Assembly (NCBI GenBank): GCA_012032575.1
Contig: JAAUSP010000153.1
Span: forward strand, 1 to 13,812
Origin: Anaerolineales bacterium
GTDB taxonomy: Bacteria; Chloroflexota; Anaerolineae; 4572-78; J111
DNA length: 13,812 nucleotides
Reading direction: 5' to 3'
The notes under the pieces were generated by a model that worked only from the letters and a program-made list of their open reading frames with translations, did no database searches and had not been told where the DNA came from. A program made the position numbers and the translations under genes. Positions 1 to 7,741 of the stretch are shown piece by piece (the first letter of the stretch is position 1; every line of letters starts with the position of its first letter).

Positions 1-14
1 TCGAAATGACATGG
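1..14. repeat. Edge fragment matching the inner arm of the 5606-5811 palindrome
   Basis: The first 14 bases (TCGAAATGACATGG) are identical to positions 5733-5746, which form the right inner arm of the nested palindrome at 5606-5811. The match ends where the sequence turns unique at base 15, just beyond the stop codon of the YfhO-family gene at 30. The simplest reading is that a second copy of the element lies immediately left of the window, between this gene and the next. Only 14 bases are visible, so this rests on exact identity over a short stretch. Confidence 0.5.
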
Positions 15-333
15 CTGCGGAACTCCTTATTATTTAGCCTTACCCGTCAGCAGGACCCCCCCGGCAGCCACAAGCAGGAAACCGGCGCTGATCAGCGAAA
101 TCCAGCTTCCCCACCTGGCGCTCTCAGGCTGGTAAGTCAGGCTGACTTGATGGCGGCCCGGCTGGCTCAAAAAACGCCTCGCAGCAGGCCGTTGACTTTT
201 GCCACCGGCTGGGGCGCACCGTTGACCGTCGCCTGCCAGCCCGGATACCAGATTTCGCTTAACACCAGCCAGCCGGGATGGGTTATTTCTGTTTCAAGTT
301 CGATGGTATCGGCGGAGTAACGGGTGATTTCGA

Positions 334-375
334 CGTTTGAAGGTTGAAGGTTGAACGTTGAACCTTCAACCTTGT
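334..375. repeat. Heptamer array forming a palindrome inside the YfhO-family gene
   Basis: Six consecutive 7-base units can be read in phase: CGTTTGA, AGGTTGA, AGGTTGA, ACGTTGA, ACCTTCA, ACCTTGT. Positions 340-356 and 357-373 are inverted copies with one mismatch in 17 and no loop, so the array is an almost perfect 34-base palindrome. It lies in frame in the C-terminal extracytoplasmic part of the YfhO-family protein and codes for residues around VEGSTFNLQPSNVEI. It resembles the arrays at 7677 and 12388 in period and fold-back structure but not in sequence. Confidence 0.8.
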
Positions 376-1646
376 CACCGTTATCTTCGAGGATGACCAC
401 GTCGCCGCCTGCTGGCAGCGCCGCTAATTGGTCCAACCAATCGGCTTCAGCCGGGACAGTTTGATGGGCCACCCAGGCGCGGGACAGGGCCAGTTCGTTG
501 CGATAGATATAGGTTCCGTTAAGTTCTGTTTCCAGGGTCAAGCCAGGCCACGCCATCGGAAAGGCCGAAGCCAGATAAGCCACGTTGAGCAGCCCTAACA
601 GCTTGAGATTGGGTTGGACCGCTTGCAGCGAGGTTTCCAGGGGACCGGGGCCAAACTTGGGAATGGTCACGCTGAAGCCCGGATCATTGTAACCGCCGGC
701 GCGGGCCATGAATTGATCGTAGGCGGCCAGATGGACCGGCTCGACTCCGTCGGCCAGGGTCAGCCCGGCTGATGCTGCGGTTGACATTGGCAAGCTGTAG
801 CTGGGCGAATAAACCCGAAAATAGTCCGGCTTTTGAGCCAGGTATTCCGCCGCCGCCCGCCCCGGCGACAGGGCTTGCTCCAGCGGGGTAAAGCGCAGCA
901 GCGAACTATCGAACCAGGCCAGGTCGGCAAATAACAGCACACCCAGCAGTCCCAGGGTTATGGGGGCAGAGATCACTCGCTGTGCCCGCAGCAGAATGAG
1001 GCTTAACCCCAGCGGGATGAACACCGCCAGAGCCAACGCCGAGCGTTGAATGTCTGCCGTTCCCCCGTCTTGTCCGGCAGGCGCGGCGGCCAGGCTAAAG
1101 GCCAACCCCAATCCGACCAACAGCGCCAGCGGAGCCAGGGCTACGGTCATGCGGGTCAGCCACTTTTTGGCCGGGTCCGACCACAACTGGTGGGTCAGGC
1201 GATCCGCCCCCAAGCCGGCCAATACGGCCAGGGCCAGCGCCCCGACAAAAAAGAGGCGGGCCGGGGTGCGGATATAACGAAAACCGGGCGCGGCATAATA
1301 AAACAGGGTATGCAGGGGGTTGTGCGGTCCCAGGGCAAACAGCGCAGCAAAAACAAACACCAGCCCGTAAAACCCCGACCAGCGATTGTGACGGCTCAGG
1401 CCAAAGGCGGCCAGCAGCAGAGGGATCAACCCGGCGTAAATGACATACTCATGCCCGGCTTGCCCCACCGGCAGCAGCAGTCCCGCCACCAATTGGGGCA
1501 GGGACAGGGCAAACTCACTGGCTTGGTCGAGGCTCAGGGAGCGGTTGCTGTATCCGGCCAATTCCAGCAGCGGCAGTAGTTGCACCGCTCCCAACAGCCC
1601 CGCCAACAGCAGGCCGGGCAGGAGAAGGATGAGGGTGTGGATGAAA

Positions 1647-1702
1647 CGTGATGCGTGATGCGTGATGCGTGAAACGTGAAACGTGAAACGTGGAACGTGA
1701 TC
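1647..1702. repeat. Eight-unit heptamer tandem array in the YfhO-family gene
   Basis: Eight 7-base units follow one another: CGTGATG three times, CGTGAAA three times, then CGTGGAA and CGTGATC. The array lies between the repeat-derived Arg/Gly-rich stretch and the helix LILLLPGLLLAG, at a point where related proteins would have a hydrophilic loop. Because 7 is not a multiple of 3, gain or loss of one unit changes the reading frame. This region contains one of the three frame changes needed to read the gene. Confidence 0.85.
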
Positions 1703-1728
1703 GTTTCCCCCCTGCTGAGCTGGCCCTT

Positions 1729-1762
1729 TCCTCGCCTCCTCGCCTCCTCGCCTCCTCGCTCC
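1729..1762. repeat. Octamer tandem array (CGCCTCCT) in the YfhO-family gene
   Basis: Three full CGCCTCCT units (1733-1740, 1741-1748, 1749-1756) are flanked by partial units, giving about four repeats of 8 bases. On the coding strand this reads AGGAGGCG and produces Arg/Gly/Glu-rich residues. The array is 27 bases from the heptamer array at 1647-1702. Its unit length is not a multiple of 3, so unit-number change would shift the frame. Confidence 0.85.
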
Positions 1763-1925
1763 ACCCCGCCACCGCCTGCCACACAACCATCGCCCCCAGC
1801 AAATAGACGCTGTAAATCACCGGCAGGGTATGGGTCACTAGCTGCATCCCCAGCGATACTGCCACCAAGATTATCCCGGCATAACTGGATCGCTGTAAAG
1901 TAAAGAAATAGCGAAAACCTCGCCC

Positions 1926-1953
1926 CTGCTCCTCTGTTCCTCTGCTCCTCTGC
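1926..1953. repeat. Octamer tandem array (CTGCTCCT) in the YfhO-family gene
   Basis: Units CTGCTCCT, CTGTTCCT and CTGCTCCT start at 1926, 1934 and 1942, and a partial unit starts at 1950. On the coding strand it is a purine-rich array encoding residues like QRSRGTEEQGRG, placed between EEW and FRYFF. This is a hydrophilic loop where a membrane protein could tolerate extra residues. It shares the 8-base period with the array at 1729 but not its sequence. Confidence 0.8.
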
Positions 1954-2520
1954 CATTCTTCCAGCAGCATCTGCACCCCCCACACTGTCCATGGCAGCCA
2001 GCCCAGCGCAGCGATCAGGCTCACATGGCCCCCCGCCGTGTGCGCCAGTATTTGCCGTTGAGGGCAAAGGTTAGACCGCCCAACAGCGCAGCCAGGGGGG
2101 ACACCTGGAAGTTTTCGCGTAACAAAAAATATATACCCAAACCGCCCCAAACAAGATGAAACACAAAGAGCCAATTGAACACCGGCTCACTGGGGAAAAA
2201 GAGCAGCAGCCAGGCCGGGGGATAAAACAGCATCGCCAATTGGTTGGCTGCTAAGGGCATACCGCTAAGAATGAGCGGCGTCCAGTAGGGTAGACCTTCG
2301 CCGGCCTGCCAGCTTTGGGCCATGAGTTGAGCCTTGGGCCAGTGGATGACCATCATATCGGAAAAAGGGCTAAAGGTGGGGAATAAAACCAAAAAAGGAT
2401 CGAGCAGCGTGGGCCAGAAAAGAGTGAGCACAGCCGGAACCAGAAGAAGTGCGGGCCAGTGAGCGTTAAGCTTAATTTTAATCATTTAGCTTTGGAGGTT
2501 GTTACGAACTGCCGTATCTT

Positions 2521-2529
2521 ATTATACCA
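2521..2529 (-). promoter_or_regulatory. Extended -10 promoter for the YfhO-family gene
   Basis: Read on the minus strand the site is TGGTATAAT, a perfect TATAAT with the TG extension one base upstream. It lies in the 77-base gap between the O-antigen-ligase-type gene (stop 2563) and the ATG at 2485, which would give a leader of about 30 bases. No good -35 box is visible at the usual spacing, as is common for extended -10 promoters. Assignment is by consensus match and position only. Confidence 0.55.
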
Positions 2530-2562
2530 TAAATTATTTTAAGGGGCAGGAAAGCGAGTAAT

Positions 2563-5153
2563 TCATGGTTGAGTCTTATACGTGGTCAGGGCCTGTTCAA
2601 CTTCCTCGGCCAAAGCAGTTTTGCCTTGCTCCCGGTAAAGCTGCATGAGGAGATGAAAGGGCTTGCCTTCGAGAGGAGGCGCGGCGATGACCAATAGTGA
2701 GTCGTATAGTGGAAAATCGGCTGGATAGCCATAGATAAATTTGCTGTCGGCGGTGTTTGGTTGAAGCAGAGGGAGAGTGACAGATTTAAGATAGGCAATT
2801 GCCTGGTCGGTTTTACCGTCGGCTATGGCTTGTTGAGCCAGTTGGAAGCGGGCAATCGGATCGCTGGAATTGAAGAAGAGGGCCTGCATAAAATAATTTC
2901 GCGCCAGAGTTGTCTCCCCTCTGGCTAGAGCAATCTCACCCAGGAGGTTATAATCCTCAAGCCGGCGAGCCAGGGTTTGACTCTCCTGATAATGACTTTG
3001 TTGAAGCAATTGACGGGCCTGCCAGCGCCATCCAGAGGGGGCGTTGGGAAATGTAGTTATTAGGTCAGTCGTTAATGCTTCGACCAGTTCAGTTTTACCC
3101 TGGGCTTGGGTTACTTCCAGGGCCAGTAAAAGCCGGCCTTCTTGATCCGGTGGACGTTGCAGAGCAGCGTCTATAATCCGGGGTAAATTTTCGGCTCGAA
3201 ATGGGGAAGCTTGCCAAAAAGAAGCAGTGATTAGACGCGGCTGACGTTCTAATAATCGAGCATAAACCTGGATAGCGGCAGCGGCATCGCCTTGTAATTC
3301 ATAATAGCAACCTGAATTGAGGAGATAGATTTCAATTTTTGGGTCTGTTATTGTGGAGAGAGTGATGGCTTGTTTCAGGGCCTTTTGGGCTTCATCGGCT
3401 TGAGAATTGAGCCAGTAGAGCGAGGCCAGGTTGGCCCAATAAATCGGGTGGGCTTTGATAGGGTTCAACCCCTGTTCATACTGGCGAATAGCCTCGGTTA
3501 GGCGGGTTCGAGATACGGGGGCAAGGACGGCGGGGGGAGGGGTGCAAGGATGGATATTCAATGTCTCGATCAAGTGCCGGCCCAGGTAATACGCTTGTCC
3601 AATGGTATACATCGGCAGCCCAGGGTCAAATTGTTGCAGCCGCCCTAATTCGGCGGCTATCTCCAGTTCTCGACCGGCAGGAACAGCTTGAGTGAGGTCT
3701 AAAAATTGTTGAGCAACCGCGTTGGTATAAATAAAGCTTATCCCAAAAAAGATAAGCAAGGCCAGGTAGAATCCCGGCAGCCAACGGCGGAGGGTTAGTA
3801 AAATGCCAGCCGCTACAGTCGAGTTTGCTGGATTATAAAACAAGTAAGCAGCCAGCAAAGCAACCGGGATGATAAAGGCCGGCCACCAGAGCTGCTCGAT
3901 TGCTGCCGTTACGAAATAACCTGTCAAAGCCGCTATAACTCCCAAAAATCGCCACTGCTGGGGGGGAACCTGGGTTGCATAAAGGCGTTGATAGGCGGCT
4001 TTCCCGGCAATAAGGGCAATAAGGCCAGCTAAGCCAAGACCGACCAGGCCTGCTTCGGCCAGCATTTGAAAATAAAAGCTATGTGTGCTGAGGTTTAGTA
4101 AAAAAAAGGAGTTGGGGGGAATGAAATTGCGGTAAAATAGGCCAAACAACCCTGGTCCGTAGCCAAGTATGGGCGAGTTCCACCACATGAGTAGGGCTGC
4201 CCGTAACAGGTCCCAACGAACTTGGTTGCTGCTGCTCCGATTTTCAATAAGTTCACCCAACAGATAGGCCCGGTTGAGAAATAGCAGCAGGGCGAATACC
4301 AGGATAGCCAGCGCAATTATAAGCAGAAAACCTCTATTTTTAAACCAGTGTTCTCCTTTGATCCCCTGATTAGTAAATGGTGGGCTGTCATAAAGCTTCT
4401 GTCTAGTCAGCCAGGCCAGCCCGGCAAAGATGGTCAAACTCACCATCAGAGTCACAAGACCGGTTCGAGAGAAGGTAAGTAACAAGACTGCCAGCGAAAG
4501 CACAATAAAACCCGCCAGGCCCAAACGGACGGGAAAACGTGGGCTGCTGAAAGCCAGCCCTAGCGCTACTGGAATGAATAGAGCGACATAGGCTGAAAAA
4601 GGAGGAGCCACCGGCACCGTAGCCAGAGCCAGGCTCAACCGGCGTGGGTGGGGGGGCAAAGTCCAGCCGGCCACATCGGGCCAGCTTACTTCAAAACCCA
4701 GGATAGGCAATAAGCCCAGATACCAGGCAAAAATTCCAGCAAGGCCAGTTCCAGTACGAGCGTGACCACCAGAAACAGGGCTTGCCATAAAAAGTTTTCT
4801 CGGCTCGCCTGAAGCTGATTAATCATGAGATAAAAAACCAAAACGCCCAGCAGCACCAACCATAAATTGTAAAAGGTAAGGCGGAAGTTGGAGGATACAG
4901 CAGCCGACGTTAAGTGAGCAACTATGACCAGCGGAAACAGGTAGTCCAAAGGGGTAATCGGCAGAGTAGCGCGCTGCCACAAACAGGTTACCAGCCAGGG
5001 CGCAAAAATGATCAGCGCTAAAACAATACTAAAGGTCTTGACGCTTGGGATAAAGCCAGGCTGATCAAGGAGGGTAAAGTATAGTAGCGGAAAAAAGTAG
5101 ATTAAGGTCCAGATAACTGGTTTGGCGCGAGATAAAGAGATGGTGAATTGCAC
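2563..5153 (-). CDS. O-antigen ligase/polymerase-type membrane protein with C-terminal TPR region (one frameshift)
   Basis: The reading is two overlapping pieces, 5153 to about 4734 and about 4733 to 2563. They join if one base is added at the A5 run 4729-4733 (T5 on the coding strand), giving roughly 863 residues. The first piece holds several membrane helices (IYFFPLLYFTLL, FSIVLALIIFAPWL, LWLVLLGVLVFYLMI). The second continues with further helices, an FSRTG motif, and the O-antigen-ligase (Wzy_C/WaaL-like) core. That core is visible as RWDLLRAALLMWWNSPILGYGPGLF followed, after a loop, by STHSFYFQMLAEAGLVGLG, which matches the family pattern of a His before YxQxxAExG. After the last helix the remaining 380 or so residues are soluble and helical, with TPR-like units such as PIYWANLASLYWLNSQADEA. 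The family joins or polymerises lipid-linked glycans at the outer face of the membrane; the substrate is not visible. The start is GTG at 5153, three bases after the upstream transporter stop, with AGGA seven bases before it, so the two are probably co-translated. The single shift may be a homopolymer error rather than real inactivation. Confidence 0.82.
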
Positions 5154-5156
5154 CTT

Positions 5157-5564
5157 TTATCCTGAGGCACTGCTGCGAATGAGAAAGAAAACGCCACCCA
5201 AAATCAAGGCCACGCCCAATACCCGTTCCCAGCCGACCGCCTCGCCGAAGAAGAAGCGGCCAATGAGCAGGGTGAAGACATAGGTTAAGCCAACCATCGG
5301 GAAGGCCAGGCTAAAATCCAGCTTGGACAGCACGTCGAGCCACAGAATCGAACTGACGCCGTAGCAAATAAAGCCGACAATCACCCACGGGGTTTGAAAC
5401 AGCTTGAGAAAAGTCAGCGGCCCGCCGGCCAGGCTGACCCCGCCAATAGCATTCAGGCCGGCCTTCATTGAGGTTTGTCCGGCAGACAGCAGCATAATTG
5501 CCACCAATCCCAGCAAAAAAGTTCCGATCATTGAGGATGTAACCTCCATTTTGTATTTTTCCAT
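5157..5564 (-). CDS. SMR/EamA-type four-helix transporter, possible lipid-linked sugar flippase subunit
   Basis: The 135-residue protein has four predicted membrane helices (IGTFLLGLVAIMLLSA, WVIVGFICYGVSSILW, AFPMVGLTYVFTLLIG, RVLGVALILGGVFFLI). It carries the GEAVGWERVLGVALILGGV ending typical of small DMT-superfamily proteins, including SMR exporters and ArnE/ArnF-like undecaprenyl-phosphate-sugar flippases. I chose ATG 5564 because AGGTGG lies five bases upstream; a GTG at 5600 would add 12 poorly conserved-looking residues and lacks a ribosome binding site. The gene sits three bases from the O-antigen-ligase-type gene. This favours a glycan-lipid transport role over drug export, but that is inference from context. 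Proteins of this size normally work as dimers or heterodimers. Confidence 0.75.
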   Translation of the reverse strand: MEKYKMEVTSSMIGTFLLGLVAIMLLSAGQTSMKAGLNAIGGVSLAGGPLTFLKLFQTPWVIVGFICYGVSSILWLDVLSKLDFSLAFPMVGLTYVFTLLIGRFFFGEAVGWERVLGVALILGGVFFLIRSSASG

Positions 5565-5605
5565 ATCATCCACCTGTGAAATTTTTGGACATCGAGCCAC
5601 TAAAA

Positions 5606-5811
5606 TTTAACGCAAGAGACGCAAAAGGTGCAAATATTGTAAACTGCTCAACCATGTCATTTCGACCGCAGGGAGAAATCCCCGGCACCTACTTTTACCT
5701 GTTACGCCCTGGGGAATTCTCGACCTTCGGTCTCGAAATGACATGGGGTTGAGCAGCAACCAAATGTTTTTGAAATCTCCCTTTTGCGTCTCTCACGCCG
5801 TTTGCGTTTAA
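5606..5811. repeat. Nested MITE-like palindrome between two minus-strand genes
   Basis: The gap between the GT-C-like gene and the transporter is almost wholly inverted repeat. Inner arms: 5644-5665 (CTGCTCAACCATGTCATTTCGA) is the reverse complement of 5733-5756 except for two extra bases. The pairing continues inward, imperfectly, to about 5683/5710, with a loop of about 26 bases. Outer arms: 5606-5628 pairs with 5779-5811 around a shared GAGACGCAAAAGG core, the right arm having an additional 9-10 bases. There is no open reading frame for a transposase inside. It could form a very long hairpin in RNA and so separate the expression of 7391-5808 from that of 5564-2563. It looks like a non-autonomous mobile element or REP-like sequence; no target-site duplication is convincing. 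Confidence 0.7.
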
Positions 5812-7391
5812 TCCCGGTTTGCCGATGGCGCTAAAATCAACAAGTTGTTTGTCGAGAAAACCACCGGCCAGGCGGCTAAATTTTTGGGCTGGCCCAGTTT
5901 TCGTTCTTCGGGACCGTAAAGGATAAAATCAACCGGCGGTGTGACTGTTGCCACTTCGCCCCGATAAAAAGCTTCCACCTGGGCTTTTTTGTCTTTAGCG
6001 GCGATGGTTTCAAATGGATGGCCATAGAAGACCCGTGTCCCGGTTTGGCCGGGGACAAACATGCCGAGTCGCGGCGAAGCCAGAATCACACTATCCGGGG
6101 TGACGTTTTTTCGCAGCCAGTCGAGGGCAGCCTCCTCCTCCGGGCGAAGAAACAGCAGTGCCGTCGCCTCGAAGGTTTCGGGAGATTGGCGGGTTGCCAG
6201 CAAGGGCAGGCTCCAGACAAACAGCGTGCCCAGTGCGCCAAGCGCCACAACGGTTGTAGTTATCAGATGGCGATACCGTAATTTGATAGGACTCTTGGCC
6301 AGCCAGCGCTGCAACCCTATCGCCGCCAGAAGACACAGCGGCAGGTGCAGGCCGGTAATCAGCCGGCGCTGCAAGTCGAAGGGCAGGTAGAGCAAAATCA
6401 AGGTGGTAACGGCCCAGGCCAAGACCAACCCTTCGCCTGCCTCCGCGCGCCGCCGGATAAGCCACCCGCCGCCGCCCACGGCCAGCAACCCAACCAAGCC
6501 ATAGCCCAATAACAGATTAAGCAACGACGGAGCGCTGGTAATATTCTGAGCCGACCAGCCGGCCAGAATGGGATTGGTGGTGTAAACCCAATAATCATAA
6601 AGGATAACCGGCGCTGAAAACAGCCCGACACTCAGGGTCAGCCAGATATGCGGCCAGGGCAAACAGCGCCGGTTGAAGTAGAGCCAGCCCACGAAAACCA
6701 GCAGCACTGCTATCGTGGTCAACAGGGCAAAGGGTAAAATCAGGCTCAAGGCCAGGGCCGCCAAGGCAACCGTGATGAACTGGTCGCTGTAAAGATTGAA
6801 GGGCTTTGGCCGATTGAATGGCTGCAAAATAATCAGCATAAGCATCATCGCCAGCGGAAAGTGGGGGTTGGCATAAAGGCTGTAGGGCACAAAAGCTTCG
6901 GGGACCCACAGATCAATGGGAAACGCGCCAAAAGCCGCCCCCAGCCAGCCTAACCCCGCCGCGCTGAGGGTCAAGCCAAAGGCCAGCCGTCGCTCCTGGA
7001 ACTGCGGCGTAACCGAGGCGATAAAACGAAAGGCCGCCAGCAGCAGCCCCAGCCCGGCGACCACCCGCGCCAGGTGAAACATCCAAACCGGCGGCAGGTT
7101 CAGCAGCGCCGCCAGATGGCCCAACGCCAGGTAGAAGGTGAAGATAAACGCGCCTTCGTGCGGCTCCGGGGTGTAGGTCAGGTGGAACAGCCAGTCGCCC
7201 GCCAGCCCCTGTTGAATTTTTGCCAGATAAGAATTCCCATCATACGGATTCACCAGGATTCCGACAAATTGCCAGCCTTCCGGCGCGGTTGCAGTGGCAA
7301 TAAGATAAGGCAGGCAGCTTAGCAGCACCACCGCCACCGACCAGCCAACGGTCCAGCGCCACTCCTGGGGGGTAATGGGCGTCTCTTTCAT
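5808..7391 (-). CDS. Polytopic membrane protein, probable GT-C-type glycosyltransferase
   Basis: The 527-residue protein has about ten to twelve membrane helices followed by a soluble C-terminal segment of roughly 110 residues. After the first helix (VGWSVAVVLLSCLPYLIA) comes an extracytoplasmic loop with NPYDGNSYLAKIQQG. An acidic residue in this first loop is typical of GT-C enzymes, which use lipid-phosphate-linked sugars. The C-terminal part (EEEAALDWLRKNVTPDSVILASP, GTRVFYGHPFET) resembles the tails seen on bacterial GT-C-like proteins. I do not recognise a specific named family, so the activity is inferred from topology and context. ATG 7391 is preferred over GTG 7412 because AGGA lies seven bases before it and because this ATG overlaps the stop of the small upstream gene as ATGA. 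The stop codon TAA (5808-5810) lies inside the outer arm of the palindrome that follows. Confidence 0.68.
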   Translation of the reverse strand: MKETPITPQEWRWTVGWSVAVVLLSCLPYLIATATAPEGWQFVGILVNPYDGNSYLAKIQQGLAGDWLFHLTYTPEPHEGAFIFTFYLALGHLAALLNLPPVWMFHLARVVAGLGLLLAAFRFIASVTPQFQERRLAFGLTLSAAGLGWLGAAFGAFPIDLWVPEAFVPYSLYANPHFPLAMMLMLIILQPFNRPKPFNLYSDQFITVALAALALSLILPFALLTTIAVLLVFVGWLYFNRRCLPWPHIWLTLSVGLFSAPVILYDYWVYTTNPILAGWSAQNITSAPSLLNLLLGYGLVGLLAVGGGGWLIRRRAEAGEGLVLAWAVTTLILLYLPFDLQRRLITGLHLPLCLLAAIGLQRWLAKSPIKLRYRHLITTTVVALGALGTLFVWSLPLLATRQSPETFEATALLFLRPEEEAALDWLRKNVTPDSVILASPRLGMFVPGQTGTRVFYGHPFETIAAKDKKAQVEAFYRGEVATVTPPVDFILYGPEERKLGQPKNLAAWPVVFSTNNLLILAPSANRD

Positions 7392-7531
7392 GGGTAATTC
7401 CTGAGCAGGCACACTGCGGAGGCGAGCGCGTAAAGGGTTCCGCTATCCGGCTGAACGGTCAGGCCAACGAGAGTCAAAAAAATCAGACTGAGGCCAAAGG
7501 CTATCAGATAACGAAGTGGGCAGAAGGTCAT
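7388..7531 (-). CDS. Small 47-residue membrane peptide, unknown function
   Basis: The reading frame starts MTFCPLRYL, has one strong hydrophobic stretch (LIAFGLSLIFLTLVGLTV), and ends RNYP with a TGA that overlaps the ATG of the next gene (ATGA at 7388-7391). This overlap and the matching promoter at 7563-7591 argue for a real translated gene coupled to the GT-C-like protein. The same frame is open further upstream to 7663, but that would begin before the predicted transcription start near 7556. A GAGGTAGG sequence lies about 13 bases before the ATG, rather far for an efficient ribosome binding site. It might be a leader peptide, a small partner subunit, or the remnant of a longer membrane protein; no family is recognised. 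Confidence 0.42.
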   Translation of the reverse strand: MTFCPLRYLIAFGLSLIFLTLVGLTVQPDSGTLYALASAVCLLRNYP

Positions 7532-7562
7532 TAAATTATTTGAACCTACCTCTATGGTGCTA

Positions 7563-7591
7563 ATCTTATCGTTGGCTGGCAGAAATGTCAA
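7563..7591 (-). promoter_or_regulatory. Sigma-70-type promoter for the polysaccharide genes
   Basis: On the minus strand a perfect TTGACA (7586-7591) is followed by 17 bases and then TAAGAT (7563-7568), four of six matches to TATAAT. Transcription would start near 7556 and the first ATG of the small membrane gene is at 7531. It is back to back with the plus-strand -10 at 7648-7653, so the 210-base gap serves both directions. Confidence 0.6.
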
Positions 7592-7644
7592 CTGCCTCTG
7601 CGTATATCCAGATTTACGGTTAACATGCTTAAATTGCCGGCCTG

Positions 7645-7653
7645 TGATATAAT
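7645..7653 (+). promoter_or_regulatory. Extended -10 promoter for the 7742 gene and the kinase
   Basis: The sequence TGATATAAT has a perfect TATAAT (7648-7653) with TG one base upstream. TTAACA at 7620-7625 is a fair -35 by sequence but lies 22 bases away, too far for the normal spacing, so the extended -10 would have to carry recognition. Predicted transcription starts near 7660, giving a leader of about 80 bases that contains the hairpin at 7677-7732. Confidence 0.55.
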
Positions 7654-7676
7654 TTGTAGGCAAGGTGAATTATCAG

Positions 7677-7732
7677 GAGATTAGAGATTGGAGATGGTTT
7701 AATCTCTCATCTCCAATCTCTAATCTCTGGGG
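7677..7732 (+). repeat. Heptamer array forming a perfect 20-base-pair hairpin in the 5' leader
   Basis: Eight units of 7 bases run in phase: GAGATTA, GAGATTG, GAGATGG, TTTAATC, TCTCATC, TCCAATC, TCTAATC, TCTGGGG. Positions 7677-7696 are the exact reverse complement of 7708-7727, separated by an 11-base loop. The hairpin lies downstream of the predicted start of transcription and ends 14 bases before the GTG start at 7742. The GGGG at 7729-7732, the only ribosome-binding-like sequence, touches its base. It could therefore affect translation or early termination, but there is no U-tract. Confidence 0.8.
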
Positions 7733-7741
7733 CATTACCCT

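Larger units (their letters stand above)
30..2485 (-). pseudogene. YfhO-family polytopic membrane protein, split by three frameshifts
   Basis: Three reading frames together give a protein of about 818 residues, the usual YfhO size. The start ATG at 2485 opens MIKIKLNAHW and an N-terminal helix. The family signature follows as PYWTPLILSGMPLAANQ and then FYPPAWLL. The frame must move by one base near 2050, between LNGK and LAHTAGGHVSLI. It must move again within the repeats at 1640-1770 before LLLPGLLLAGLLGAVQLLPL, and once more at the A6 run 169-174 (T6 on the coding strand). Past that last site the C-terminal domain continues as GRHQVSLTYQPES, a final helix (SLISAGFLLVAAGGVLL) and TAA at 30. 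YfhO proteins are GT-C-like multi-pass proteins; in Bacillus subtilis YfhO works with CsbB in lipoteichoic-acid glycosylation. Here a role in surface glycan modification is inferred from that and from the neighbouring O-antigen-ligase-type gene. The first and third shifts each look like one missing base, so sequencing or assembly error is as plausible as decay. The longest single open piece (1786-167) begins in repeat-derived, Arg/Gly-rich sequence and is not a natural start. Confidence 0.8.

Noticed and set aside
169..174. Programmed -1 ribosomal frameshift site in the YfhO-family gene
   Set aside because: The T6 run is not a canonical slippery heptamer in the zero frame, and no stimulatory structure is evident; a one-base indel explains it more simply.
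1643..1706. CRISPR-like array
   Set aside because: Units are 7 bases and directly adjacent with no spacers, and no cas genes are present.
167..1786. 539-residue minus-strand reading frame as a complete gene starting MCGRRW
   Set aside because: Its first 50 residues are translated tandem repeat, the YfhO N-terminus lies upstream in other frames, and its stop comes from a shift at the A6 run 169-174 beyond which the family C-terminus continues.
5600..5640. Promoter for the transporter gene (minus-strand TTGCAC ... TAAATT)
   Set aside because: Both boxes match consensus poorly and lie in the repeat arm, so I do not list it.
5606..5811. Insertion sequence
   Set aside because: There is no transposase frame inside and no convincing target duplication, so only a non-autonomous repeat can be supported.
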